64,000 nucleotides of DNA from Rhizosphaericola mali. Lineage in GTDB: Bacteria > Bacteroidota > Bacteroidia > Chitinophagales > Chitinophagaceae. This document shows positions 51,873 to 61,537 of the stretch, piece by piece. Positions within the stretch are counted from its first letter, which is position 1. Each line of letters opens with the position of its first letter. Both the position numbers and the translations under genes were made by a program. Location of the stretch: contig NZ_CP044016.1 of assembly GCF_004337365.2 (NCBI RefSeq), positions 3,534,001 through 3,598,000 on the forward strand. Direction: 5' to 3'. Under the pieces are notes generated by a model, which saw only the letters and a list, made by a program, of their open reading frames with translations, was not told the DNA's origin and did not search any database.

Positions 51873-51992
51873 CACATAATAAAAATAATTATCTATCAAT
51901 TTGGTAGACTAAATATTTCTTTACACCTTTGTCGTCCTTTTTTATTAACAAAATGTTAATTCAATATTTTGTTCAATCAAAATTCGACAATT

Positions 51993-54806
51993 ATGAAAAG
52001 AAAATTTAAAATCCACATTTTTGTAATGAGTATTAGTATACTCCTTTTACAAAATGTGGCTTTCAGCCAAAACACCTCCATTATTCAAGGTGTCGTGAAA
52101 AACACAAGCGGTCAAGTATTATCTGGAGCCTCTATCCAAAGTGGGAAAAAAATTGCGACTTCAGACGAAAAAGGAATCTATCATTTATCCTTATCCCCTG
52201 GCGAGTATTCAATAAGCATTAACTTAATAGGTTTTCAAGATCAAAAAAAGAAAATTACATTATCAGAAAATCAAGTTATCAATTTAGATTGGGCACTTTC
52301 AACAGATACTACGAGCAATCTAAATAATGTAGTAGTTATCGGAAGTCGTGCCGCTCCTCGTACCTCATTGACCTCCCCTGTTCCAGTTGATGTATTTGAT
52401 ATTAAAAAAATTGCCTCCTTAGGTGCGCAGACGACGGTCGGACAAATATTAAATTATGTAGCACCATCTTTTACATCTACTTCCCAATCATTAGGAGATG
52501 GAACAGATGAGGTAGATCCTATTTCACTAAGAGGGTTAGGTCCTGACCAAGTTTTGGTTTTGGTAAATGGGAAAAGAAGATACACTTCTGCCTTGGTAAA
52601 TGTCAATGGTACATTTGGCAAGGGAACAGTAGGTACAGATTTGAATGCCATTCCCGTTGCAGCTATTGATAGGATCGAAGTTTTACGTGATGGTGCTGCC
52701 GCTCAATATGGAAGTGATGCCGTTGCGGGTGTGATCAATATTATTTTGAAACATAATGTAAATCAGTTCAACGCTTCCGTAACTGCCGGTGAATATGCAA
52801 CGCGTGCAAAAGCTTTGAATGAAACTTTCCATGATGGACAATCTAATCAGATTGCTTTGAACTATGGAATTCCATTGACCTCGAAAGGTGGATACATCAA
52901 TTTTTCGGGATCATTTGATTATAGAAAACCAACTAATCGCGGAGGTATTTACACAGGAAGTATTTACAATGCTTATGGTCCGGATAAAACTGCCGCTGGT
53001 GCATTGGTTGCACATGACCAAACGGATTCATTTTTAAATGCAACAGGAACAAGCAGAAGGGATTATAGTTTGATTGTCGGACAGTCAAGGATTAGAAGTG
53101 GTCAATTTGCTTATAATGCTTCTTTGCCTTTAAGTAATAATGCGACTTTATATTCCTTCGGTACATTCGGCTATAGAAATGGATTGGCGGCAGGATTTTA
53201 CCGTTATCCAAATGATACAAGAAATATTCCGTCTATTTATCCATTGGGATATATGCCTTATATCGGAACGAGCATTTACGATAAATCCATCGCAGTGGGC
53301 ATAAAAGGAAAAACGAATAATGGATGGAATGTTGATTTTAGTAATACATACGGTCAAAATCAATTTGAATATCATGTGCAGAATTCACTTAATGCTTCAA
53401 TGGGAACAAATTCACCTACTTCATTCAATAATGGTGGTCCAAAATTTTCTCAAAACACAGTTAACCTCGATTTGAACAGAGATTTTGATTGGTTATCTGG
53501 CGTTAATTTGGCATTTGGTGGAGAATATAGATATGAACATTATCAATTGATTGCTGGAGATGCAAATAGTTATACTAATTATGGATTGGCAGATAGTGTT
53601 GGCGTAAATGCGAATGGTACACCCATTTTAGTTTTGGACCCGAATGGATCTTACAATACATTATTTGGACGAGATGGCAATCCAGTACCTGGTGGTTCTC
53701 AAGTATTCTCAGGATTCCGACCAGCGAATGCTGCCAATGCGACTAGAAGTGCAGTTGCCGGTTATGCAGATGCAGCAGTAAATTTTACGAAAAAATTCCT
53801 TGTCGATGGAGCTATTCGCTATGAAAATTATAGTGATTTTGGTTCTACTTTAAATGGAAAATTATCCTTCCTTTACAAGTTAACAGAAAATCTTTCCCTG
53901 AGAGGTTCCGGTAGTACAGGCTTTAGAGCACCATCATTACAACAAATCTATTATGCAAATACCGCTACACAATTTACCAATGGCGTTGCATACGAAGTAG
54001 GGACATTTACCAATGGTAGTCGTGCCGCTAAATTATTGGGAATTCCATCTCTCAAACCAGAAAAATCCAAAAGTGTTAGCGCGGGAGTAACAGGAAGATT
54101 TGGAAAATTCACAGCTACTGTAGACGGATATTTCACAAGAGTAAATGATCGTATAGTGTATACTGACCAATTTTCTGGTAGCAATGCTGCCGGCGCTTCT
54201 GCCGCAGATCAAGAATTGTATCAAATATTAGCACAAGCGGGAGCGCAAAAAGCACAATTTTTTGCCAATGCAATTAATACAGAAACCAAAGGTATTGATG
54301 CGGTATTTTCTTATACGGAGCATCTCGGAAAAGGAACATTCCGCGCAGATCTTTCTGGTACAATTTCTCAAACGCAAAAAGTCGGACCTGTACACGCGTC
54401 CGAATTGCTGAAAGGAAAAGAAAGTACGTATTTCAGTCCAGCAAGTTTAATTTATTTGACCAACGCAGTACCTAAACAAAAATTAAATTTAGGTTTGAAC
54501 TATAACATATCTAAATGGATTTTCTTTGTTAGAAACAATTATTTTGGAGGTGTTACGGAGCCAGTAACTACAGTTGCAAATCAACAGTTTTATAATCCAA
54601 GATGGGTAACGGATGTCTCCATTGGTTACCAAATTATTAAGGAAGCGAAAGTAACTATTGGTTCTAATAACGTATTCAACGTGTATCCAGAAACGATTAA
54701 TATTGCTGCGAATAGTAATAGTGGTCAATTCGTATATCCAAGAGCAACAAGTCAATTTGGATTTAATGGTCGATATGTTTTTGCAAGAGTTGAGTTGAGT
54801 TTATAG
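51993..54806 (+). CDS. TonB-dependent receptor with carboxypeptidase-like N-domain
   Basis: A 937-residue outer-membrane receptor: signal peptide ending VAFSQ, carboxypeptidase-like domain (about 28-110; IIQGVVKNTSGQVLSGASIQ), plug (about 120-265; SPVPVDVFDIKKIASLG, ISLRGLGPDQVLVLVNGKRR, IEVLRDGAAAQYGSDAVAG) and barrel ending RYVFARVELSL. The plug loop with DEVDPISLRGLGPDQ and the NGKRRYTSALVN stretch is typical of a large receptor group with siderophore- or carbohydrate-like ligands; the ligand here is unknown. I start at ATG 51993, since the in-frame TTG at 51969 is not needed for the signal peptide. Confidence 0.9.
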   Translation: MKRKFKIHIFVMSISILLLQNVAFSQNTSIIQGVVKNTSGQVLSGASIQSGKKIATSDEKGIYHLSLSPGEYSISINLIGFQDQKKKITLSENQVINLDWALSTDTTSNLNNVVVIGSRAAPRTSLTSPVPVDVFDIKKIASLGAQTTVGQILNYVAPSFTSTSQSLGDGTDEVDPISLRGLGPDQVLVLVNGKRRYTSALVNVNGTFGKGTVGTDLNAIPVAAIDRIEVLRDGAAAQYGSDAVAGVINIILKHNVNQFNASVTAGEYATRAKALNETFHDGQSNQIALNYGIPLTSKGGYINFSGSFDYRKPTNRGGIYTGSIYNAYGPDKTAAGALVAHDQTDSFLNATGTSRRDYSLIVGQSRIRSGQFAYNASLPLSNNATLYSFGTFGYRNGLAAGFYRYPNDTRNIPSIYPLGYMPYIGTSIYDKSIAVGIKGKTNNGWNVDFSNTYGQNQFEYHVQNSLNASMGTNSPTSFNNGGPKFSQNTVNLDLNRDFDWLSGVNLAFGGEYRYEHYQLIAGDANSYTNYGLADSVGVNANGTPILVLDPNGSYNTLFGRDGNPVPGGSQVFSGFRPANAANATRSAVAGYADAAVNFTKKFLVDGAIRYENYSDFGSTLNGKLSFLYKLTENLSLRGSGSTGFRAPSLQQIYYANTATQFTNGVAYEVGTFTNGSRAAKLLGIPSLKPEKSKSVSAGVTGRFGKFTATVDGYFTRVNDRIVYTDQFSGSNAAGASAADQELYQILAQAGAQKAQFFANAINTETKGIDAVFSYTEHLGKGTFRADLSGTISQTQKVGPVHASELLKGKESTYFSPASLIYLTNAVPKQKLNLGLNYNISKWIFFVRNNYFGGVTEPVTTVANQQFYNPRWVTDVSIGYQIIKEAKVTIGSNNVFNVYPETINIAANSNSGQFVYPRATSQFGFNGRYVFARVELSL

Positions 54807-54823
54807 TATTTGTATACACAAGT

Positions 54824-54860
54824 AAAAGCCGTCATTACAAAGTTAGTGGCGGCTTTTTTG
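54824..54860 (+). terminator. Intrinsic terminator of TonB receptor gene
   Basis: AAAAGCCG pairs with CGGCTTTT around an 18-base loop, followed by TT. A simple GC-core stem of about 8 bp. Confidence 0.75.
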
Positions 54861-54976
54861 GGATTTAAATTTGAAAAAAAATATGTTATTTATAAATAAA
54901 AAATGTACTTATTGAAATTTTAAATATTCGAAGCGTACTATAAAATGACTTTAGTTGCAAGCTAATCCGTGATGAT

Positions 54977-56428
54977 TTATTCAACGATTAGTTTGGACGT
55001 ATAATTTTTGCCATTCGCTATTATTTTTACAAAATATACACCTTTTGTAATGTCGGAAATGTTTAAATTAAAGACATTTGAATTCTTTGGAAAGGTAAAA
55101 TTTTTAACTACAATACCATATAGATTTATCAATGATCCATTACCTCCGTTTATAGTTGGAAGTTTAAGGTTTGCGATGCCATTTACTATAGGATTGGGGT
55201 AAATGACAAAAGTATTATTGGTATTTGGCAAATAAATGCTCAATATATTACTCCAATTATTATTCCCATCCATATCAGTTTCTTTTAGCCTATAATAGAC
55301 CTCTCCTAAGTGTGGATTTTTATCTACATAATTATAAGTCTTGGTACTGGTACTATTACCAGCTGCTGGTATTGAAGTAATATTTTCCCAAGTTTTTTGA
55401 TTAGAAGTACTTCTTAGAATTTCGAATGTTTTAGTATTTATTTCATTTATGGTATTCCAATCAATAGAAACCATATTTTCGACTATATGCAACGTAAAGG
55501 AACTCAATGTAATAGGGAGTGTCGTTCCCGCTGGTGTTTTTAATAAATACTTGACAATACTAGAATTTGCTCCTGCATTGTCCGTTACATAATATTTAAA
55601 TGAAACTCCATTTTGGGAAGACAATCCGTAAAATCCCAATAAATTGGGATCACTACCTGAAGCAATTGTATAGGGTAGATTGACGAATGCACCATCATAA
55701 TATATTTTAGTAGTAGTATTATCAGAAGCATCTGGATCGACACTTGTAATAGTGAAAGATTGAATATTTCCATCATTGTCTGTACCTGTTGGCATACTAG
55801 CGTAAGTATTTCCAGCGAGTATACCTTTATAACCTGATACATTTGTAAGTGAAAACATCCAAGGTAACATTGACGTATTATTAATAGATGTGGCTTGTGG
55901 AATTTGTTGAATTCCAAAATTTAATTGAACATTGGTGATATTGCTTTGGTTTGTTGCTATAGAAAAAAGGCCATTCGTTGCAGAATTTCCAATGGAAGAA
56001 GTATTGCCAGGTTCTACATTTACTGCTCCTTGTGTATAATTCCACCCATTATTTATGGTAGAAGTAAAAAAAGTATTTGTTCCCATGTCCGTATTTACAA
56101 TAAGGGCATAGATTCGATATGGTTGGAGCATACTAAGATCGCTAAAGCTAAATTGATCATTGGTGATCTTTGTTCTCGTCACATAACCCATAGGTGCAGA
56201 ATTTATCCCGCCTGCATCCATCAAATAAATATACGAGGCTGCATTTGTAACAAGGCCGGCATTATTGTCATCCATATAGCCGTTGCCATTTGAATCGTCC
56301 CATACATAACCTGAAATAGAAGATTATGCTTGAATATCATTACCATAAATAACACTAAATAGGAAAAAAAACAATTGAGTTATTACAAATGAATTTACCC
56401 AAGAAACTAATTTAAAATGAAGAGACAT
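54977..56428 (-). pseudogene. T9SS type A sorting-domain protein interrupted by an in-frame stop
   Basis: Reading minus-strand from ATG 56428 gives a 34-residue signal peptide (VNSFVITQLFFFLFSVIYG, ending DIQA), then TAA at 56324-56326, then an uninterrupted frame to 54977: SSISGYVWDDSNGNGYMDDN, an SdrD-B/Ca-binding-like start, a large beta-rich middle, and a C-terminal T9SS sorting domain (YPNPIVNGIANLKLP ... GVYFVKIIANGKNYTSKLIVE). The stop sits exactly where a Gln would follow Ala, so a single C-to-T change in CAA explains it. Without the signal peptide the rest (from ATG 56275, 432 residues) could not be exported. A sequencing error cannot be excluded. Confidence 0.8.
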
Positions 56429-56580
56429 TTTCGTTTTTTAAAAGATAGAATTGTATAATTATAGATCTTACAACTAGAGGATTCGTCGAGTTGTTTCTTT
56501 AACAAAAGTCTTCATTAATGATATGCAGATATTGGAAAAAAGTATGCAGTTTTAGTATTTTTTGATAGAACTACGAGCTA

Positions 56581-56630
56581 TTTTAAAAGCACACAAGCGA
56601 CCCGATTGAGTCGCTTGTGTGCTTTTAAAA
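56581..56630. terminator. Bidirectional intrinsic terminator
   Basis: A perfect 21-bp stem (56581-56601 with 56610-56630), loop of 8, A/T-rich ends. It ends the SDR gene transcribed from the right. Confidence 0.9.
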
Positions 56631-56641
56631 TACAAAATCTC

Positions 56642-57406
56642 TTACAAAACCATTCCACCGGAAACCTCTATGCGTTGACCATTTACCCATTTGGCATCAG
56701 GTGTACAAAGGAATGCAACGACGCCACCAATGTCATCAGGCAAACCTACACGTCCCAATGCTGTGAAGCTGGCAACTTGTGCATTTACCTCTTTGTTGTC
56801 CCTTACGTGCCCACCACCAAAATCAGTTTCAATAGCACCAGGCGCAACTGTATTTACACGAATGCCTTTGCTGCCTAATTCTTTGGCTAAATATCTGGAC
56901 AAAACTTCAATCGCTCCTTTTGTCGCGCCATAAGCAGACGAGCCAGGAAAACTAAAGCGCGCCAATCCGGAAGAAATATTGACAATACCACCGCCTTCAT
57001 TCAAATAAGGTAATAATTTTTGTGTTAAGAAAAATACACCTTTGTAATGAATATTGATGACTGTATCAAACTGTTCTTCCGTTGTTTCTGCAAATGGAGC
57101 ATACAAGGCTGTGCCTGCATTATTGATTAGGAAATCGAAATTAGGAGAACCTGTTACTTCTTTCAAATGGTCTGTCGCTTCTTTTACGAATGCGTCAAAA
57201 CTTTTGATATCACTTGTATTCAATTGTAACGCAATGGCTTTTTGTCCCAATGCTTCAATTTCTGTTACGACCTTGTCGCCTTCTGTTTTGTTACTATTGT
57301 AGGTTAAGATTACATCCAAACCTTTTTTGGCTAAGTTAATCGCCATATTGCGTCCCAATCCACGGCTTCCGCCAGTTACTAACGCTATTTTTGTGTTTTC
57401 ACTCAT
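56642..57406 (-). CDS. SDR family oxidoreductase (AraC-linked, copy 1)
   Basis: A 254-residue classical short-chain dehydrogenase: TGGSRGLG at 11-18, NNAG near 91-94, active-site Ser in NISSG and YGATK, and the family C-terminus VNGQRIEVSGGMVL. It is close to 3-oxoacyl-ACP-reductase-like enzymes, but the substrate is not known. The AraC-family gene lies 95 bases upstream on the same strand. A similar AraC-SDR pair occurs at 60.6-62.4 kb. Confidence 0.88.
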   Translation of the reverse strand: MSENTKIALVTGGSRGLGRNMAINLAKKGLDVILTYNSNKTEGDKVVTEIEALGQKAIALQLNTSDIKSFDAFVKEATDHLKEVTGSPNFDFLINNAGTALYAPFAETTEEQFDTVINIHYKGVFFLTQKLLPYLNEGGGIVNISSGLARFSFPGSSAYGATKGAIEVLSRYLAKELGSKGIRVNTVAPGAIETDFGGGHVRDNKEVNAQVASFTALGRVGLPDDIGGVVAFLCTPDAKWVNGQRIEVSGGMVL

Positions 57407-57501
57407 GATTTTTAAATTTTAGGATACAAAGTTCAGAAGAAAAATACAATTGGATCTTACACGGAACAATCCATTTTTTGCAAATTTCAAATATCAAAAT
57501 T

Positions 57502-58434
57502 TTAAGCTCTATACTTCAACGGAGTCAATTGTGTATATTTTTTAAAGAAATTAGAGAAATGCGCCACTTCTTCAAATCCTAGTGAATCTGAAATGTGCGA
57601 AACCGTCCAATCTGTTTGTTTCAATAAAATGCGCGCTTCCTGCGCCAATCGGTTATTGATAATTTCAGTAGTGGTTTTGCCGGTGGCATCTTTTAAAACT
57701 TTATTCAAATGATTGACATGTACTGCCAATCGATCTGCATAGTCTTTGGCATTGCGCAAAGGTTGTATTTGTCCGTTCGGATCGATGGGAAATTGTCGTT
57801 CCAATAATTCCACGAACAAAGATACAATTCTGGAAGATGCATTTTGCACGTGATACATGCTGGTATTGGGTTGTAGCTTTTGCCCGAAATGTATCAATTC
57901 CAATACATAGTTGCGCAGTAAATCATATTTGAATGCATAGTCAGAATTGATTTCTTGTTTGATTTTATCAAATATTGCCGCTGCTTGCTCGTGTTCTTTT
58001 TTGCTCAATTTGAAAATAGGGAAACCGCCCGGTTTGAATATGGGAAGTTCGTCAATTAAAATTCCGGTCTTTTGTTTCATCAAAAAATCTTCCGTAAAAA
58101 CACAAAATGTTCCCGACAAGGATTCATCTTTTGGAATCCAATGATACGGCACACGTGGTGTGGCAAATAGAAGTGCATAGTCTTCCACCTCAATCGTTTT
58201 GTCTGCATATTCTGCCACGCAAGGTCCTGCAATCAAACTTATCTTATAGTAAGCACGGCGATTGTACGGCATTTGACCGTCCATTTTTTGTTTTTTAATC
58301 GTATCTGCAATACTAAAAACATTAAAATGTCCAATATCTTTTTGGATGCCTTGTGGCAATATTTCGTCCACATTTTTTCCTAATATTTCGGAAATTTCGT
58401 AATAGAATTCGGATAAAGAAGTAAGTTTTTCCAT
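57502..58434 (-). CDS. AraC family transcriptional regulator (copy 1)
   Basis: A 310-residue protein with an N-terminal cupin-like sensor region (about 35-190; IGHFNVFSIADTIKK, RRAYYKISLIAGPCVAEYAD) and two helix-turn-helix repeats at the C-terminus (YADRLAVHVNHLNKVLKDAT and DSLGFEEVAHFSNFFKKYTQ). AraC/XylS proteins activate nearby genes on binding a small molecule; the downstream SDR gene is the plausible target. About 40 % similar by eye to the regulator at 61538-62431. Confidence 0.88.
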   Translation of the reverse strand: MEKLTSLSEFYYEISEILGKNVDEILPQGIQKDIGHFNVFSIADTIKKQKMDGQMPYNRRAYYKISLIAGPCVAEYADKTIEVEDYALLFATPRVPYHWIPKDESLSGTFCVFTEDFLMKQKTGILIDELPIFKPGGFPIFKLSKKEHEQAAAIFDKIKQEINSDYAFKYDLLRNYVLELIHFGQKLQPNTSMYHVQNASSRIVSLFVELLERQFPIDPNGQIQPLRNAKDYADRLAVHVNHLNKVLKDATGKTTTEIINNRLAQEARILLKQTDWTVSHISDSLGFEEVAHFSNFFKKYTQLTPLKYRA

Positions 58435-58454
58435 ATTTGACTATTTGCAAATAT

Positions 58455-58462
58455 CAAAGATA
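58455..58462 (-). promoter_or_regulatory. -7 promoter element TATCTTTG of AraC gene (copy 1)
   Basis: An exact TAnnTTTG match on the minus strand, 20 bases before the ATG at 58434. Confidence 0.55.
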
Positions 58463-58684
58463 GTAAACTTATAACGGTTAAATGTGTTCGATTTTATCTA
58501 CGTGGTTTCTGTTGGTAAGACTTGTGATATTAAATTTCTATAAGTTTAAATTTTATAAAAAACCATTTGTTGTAATTTAAACTGTTAATGTTACTTTTAG
58601 TATTAATTAAGAACTGAAATATTAAATTTGACTTGAATAGGAATTTAATTTTTACTCGTTGCCTTTCTATTAAATTGTAATGTT

Positions 58685-59809
58685 ATGAATTTTAATAAAT
58701 TGATTATTTGCTTCTTGTTGTGTTTCTATTATCAAAATCTCAATGCCCAAATTTCTATTTTGCAAAAAGTTATAACAAAGGTGGAGCGGTATGAAAATTT
58801 TAGTTATAAGGAACATGTACTCATAAAAAGTTCTTTTAATCCTAAGCCAATTGAAAATGATGAGAAATATGTATTCCTTAAAATGCCAAATGTTAAGTAC
58901 AATTATTTTTTTAAACAGGATGTTAACGGTAGTGTATCAACTTATAATGAAGCAGGTTTAGTGGAATTAGATTACAAGGATAGTTCTTATTCGTTTATTG
59001 ATACAAATAGGTATTCATTTGATAATACCTTACTTGGTTATTTGAATCAGTTAAAAGAGATTGTAAATAATCCTAAATGTTTCGAACAAAAAAAAGATAC
59101 TTTGATTAATGGTTTCTTTTGCTATCATTTTATTGAAAAGGATGTCGATTCTACATCTAATGAAAGAGGAGATTATCTATTTAAGCATTGGTTCATAAAT
59201 AAGAGTTCAAATAATGTCACTAGTATAATTTATATGTGGAGAATGCGGGATGCAGGAAAAAATTTGATTACAAATTGTATGCAATCAATTTATACAGATT
59301 TGAAATTCGATCAATTGGGCATTAATAAGTCAATCTTCAATATTCCATCAAATTTTAAATTAAAAAATATAGAAAAGCGTTCTTTGTTACCAACGGGGGT
59401 AATTGCGCCTGATTTTGTAATGCATTCTACTGAAGGAGATTCTTTAACATTAGCCCAACTTAAGGGTAAAGTAGTTATTATAGACTTCTCCTTTATTGGA
59501 TGTTTGCCATGTTTACAGGCAATAAAACCAATGAATAACATTCTTAAAAAATATAAAAATAGTCCAGTTGAAATCATTAGTGTTTATCCTCAAAGAGATT
59601 TGAGTTCTATAAAAAATTATATAAAAGAACATGATATTCAATATTCTATTTATTTTGATAAATACAATGGAAGTAAACTGTATGATATACCTGGATATCC
59701 TAGTTTTTACATTATAAATAAAGATGGGGTAATTGCTTATTCATTAGAGGGTTTTGTAGATGATTTTGAAGAAAAAATATCTAAAATTATTGATAAACAG
59801 CTATTATAA
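58685..59809 (+). CDS. TlpA-like thioredoxin-domain exported protein
   Basis: A 374-residue protein: signal peptide (MNFNKLIICFLLCFYYQNLNAQ), an N-terminal region of about 210 residues that is beta-rich and not recognised, and a C-terminal TlpA/ResA-like thioredoxin fold (about 240-374; GVIAPDFVMHSTEGDSLTLA, VVIIDFSFIGCLPCLQAIKP with CLPC, DIPGYPSFYIINKDGVI). Such proteins are periplasmic thiol oxidoreductases or reductants. The CxxC is intact. Local G+C is low, like its downstream neighbour. No operon partner besides the membrane protein 155 bases downstream. Confidence 0.85.
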   Translation: MNFNKLIICFLLCFYYQNLNAQISILQKVITKVERYENFSYKEHVLIKSSFNPKPIENDEKYVFLKMPNVKYNYFFKQDVNGSVSTYNEAGLVELDYKDSSYSFIDTNRYSFDNTLLGYLNQLKEIVNNPKCFEQKKDTLINGFFCYHFIEKDVDSTSNERGDYLFKHWFINKSSNNVTSIIYMWRMRDAGKNLITNCMQSIYTDLKFDQLGINKSIFNIPSNFKLKNIEKRSLLPTGVIAPDFVMHSTEGDSLTLAQLKGKVVIIDFSFIGCLPCLQAIKPMNNILKKYKNSPVEIISVYPQRDLSSIKNYIKEHDIQYSIYFDKYNGSKLYDIPGYPSFYIINKDGVIAYSLEGFVDDFEEKISKIIDKQLL

Positions 59810-59939
59810 GTACTTTGCATTGTTATGCATGGTTTCTGCTTGTAGGATGTTGCGGCTATAAAAATTAATGTTTAATCTCGTTTAAATGGTAATTATAAAA
59901 GCAAACACGTTTTTCTAATATTCCATACTATAATTTTTT

Positions 59940-59947
59940 AAATTTGT
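59940..59947 (+). promoter_or_regulatory. -7 promoter element TAAATTTG
   Basis: An exact TAnnTTTG match 17 bases before ATG 59965, so the small membrane protein gene has its own promoter. Confidence 0.55.
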
Positions 59948-59964
59948 GAATATAAATTCTAGTT

Positions 59965-60615
59965 ATGGTATTTATTTCCCGAGTTCTATATTTTATAAGT
60001 CACCACGGCTTCTACTCCACTATTCTATTTATTTTGGTTCTGTTGTTATTGTCTCGTCTGTTGAAGAAAGTCAGAATCTTTCTTTTAATAATACCATTAT
60101 TTGTATTTAATATTTTCTTTTCTCAATATCTGAATGCCTGGTTTTTAAATAAATATGGCGTAGAAAGTACGGCAATTATCACCTCAGATGAAGAGACTAA
60201 TTCTACTTTGAATGATCGGTATATACACGACTATGAAGCTATTGTGGAAAAATTAGATGGAAGTTATACGAATACCTCTTTTTCTACTATAACTGCAGCA
60301 ATCTATCCCATCGAAAACGCCATACGCATTCCATCTGTGAATACACATTTTCCTGTAAAATTTATACCTGGATATGAAAAAAATATAGTCATACTTTTCA
60401 ATCTCTCAGAGGATGGGAAATGGCTTTCAAGATATGAAAATCAGAAGCTTATCGATAAGGCAACTATTCAATATAACGCGGATAGTTCTAATCCGGCTTT
60501 CATTAAAGAATATATTTCTGCTATGGAAAATTATATGAAAAGTTATAAGGATAGTAATGCAAACTATACAAATAAAATACAACAACTAAAGAGACGATTA
60601 GCTGCACCTCAATAG
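59965..60615 (+). CDS. Small membrane protein of unknown function
   Basis: A 216-residue protein with two N-terminal membrane segments (GFYSTILFILVLLLLSRLL; IFLLIIPLFVFNIFFSQYL) and a soluble remainder (about 65-216) with a GVESTAIITSDEETNSTLND beta-rich start and a helical C-terminus. I recognise no family. Codon pattern and a promoter just upstream support a real gene. It sits between the two AraC-SDR modules. Confidence 0.65.
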   Translation: MVFISRVLYFISHHGFYSTILFILVLLLLSRLLKKVRIFLLIIPLFVFNIFFSQYLNAWFLNKYGVESTAIITSDEETNSTLNDRYIHDYEAIVEKLDGSYTNTSFSTITAAIYPIENAIRIPSVNTHFPVKFIPGYEKNIVILFNLSEDGKWLSRYENQKLIDKATIQYNADSSNPAFIKEYISAMENYMKSYKDSNANYTNKIQQLKRRLAAPQ

Positions 60616-60630
60616 TTATTGTATTATAGT

Positions 60631-61458
60631 CTATTCGAAATTAGTTGATGATGACAATTCTTTCCATTGCTCCATTTCTTTTAGTAATTGTACATTTTTA
60701 TCTTTTGCACGTTGATAAGCATCACTACCCAAAAATAAAAGAGGTGGTGGATTTTCAGTTTGAACTAATTGGATAAATGCCTGTGCAACTTTATCTGGAT
60801 TTCCCAATTGTTTGCCATCAATATCATTCATTTTTTGGTGTGCCGTTCTTAAGAAATGATAGTCTTCGATCTGCTTGGAACTATAAGCGATCGAATCTGG
60901 TTTAGCGAAATTGGTTCTAAACCAACCCGGTAAAACTGCAGTAACGCGTATGCCTAAAGGTTTCAAGTCGTTTGCCAAGGATTCCGAAAGACCTGTAACG
61001 GCAAATTTTGCAGCCGAATAAATGCTCCAGCCAAGTCCCGGCGCAAAGCCCGCAATAGACGAAATGTTGATGATATGTCCTGAATGTTGACTGCGTAGAT
61101 ATGGCAATGCTTGTTGGACAACCTTAACGACCGCAAAGAAATTTACATTAAAATTGTCCGCAATTTCTTGTTCGGATAATTCCTCAATTGCGCCACCGAT
61201 ACCATAGCCAGCATTGTTGATAATCACATCGATTCTGCCAAAATGCTTTTGTGTTTTTTCGAGAGATATTGCGATGGATGTATCGTTTGTTAGGTCCACT
61301 TCTATAGGTAAAAAATTCTCATTTTCGATATCCGAAAATGCCGCTAAGTTTCTAGAAGTTGCAGCAACTTTTTTGCCTTGCGATAATAATTGATGCACTA
61401 GAGAGCGGCCGATTCCTTTGGATGCTCCGGTAATATACCAAACATTTGAATTTTCCAT
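60631..61458 (-). CDS. SDR family oxidoreductase (AraC-linked, copy 2)
   Basis: A 275-residue classical SDR: ITGASKGIGRSL at 9-20, NNAGYGIGGAIEEL near 86-99, active-site Ser in NISSIAG and YSAAK, and ITAVLPGWF-type (RVTAVLPGWFRTNF) proline motif. The C-terminus extends about 30 residues beyond copy 1. Substrate unknown. The AraC-family gene lies 79 bases upstream on the same strand, and this gene also has its own promoter. Confidence 0.88.
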   Translation of the reverse strand: MENSNVWYITGASKGIGRSLVHQLLSQGKKVAATSRNLAAFSDIENENFLPIEVDLTNDTSIAISLEKTQKHFGRIDVIINNAGYGIGGAIEELSEQEIADNFNVNFFAVVKVVQQALPYLRSQHSGHIINISSIAGFAPGLGWSIYSAAKFAVTGLSESLANDLKPLGIRVTAVLPGWFRTNFAKPDSIAYSSKQIEDYHFLRTAHQKMNDIDGKQLGNPDKVAQAFIQLVQTENPPPLLFLGSDAYQRAKDKNVQLLKEMEQWKELSSSTNFE

Positions 61459-61477
61459 TTTTTCACTTTTTAGAATG

Positions 61478-61485
61478 CAAAAATA
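61478..61485 (-). promoter_or_regulatory. -7 promoter element TATTTTTG of SDR gene (copy 2)
   Basis: An exact TAnnTTTG match on the minus strand, 19 bases before the ATG at 61458, in the gap after the AraC gene. Confidence 0.6.
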
Positions 61486-61537
61486 GAAACGTAATTAGAG
61501 ATTTTAGTAGTAATTAGAAAACTATAATTTGTAATAA

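Noticed and set aside
55925-56293. A plus-strand frame of 122 codons across the start of the T9SS protein
   Set aside because: Antisense to the T9SS pseudogene, no initiation signals, Cys/Ile-rich composition typical of shadow translation.
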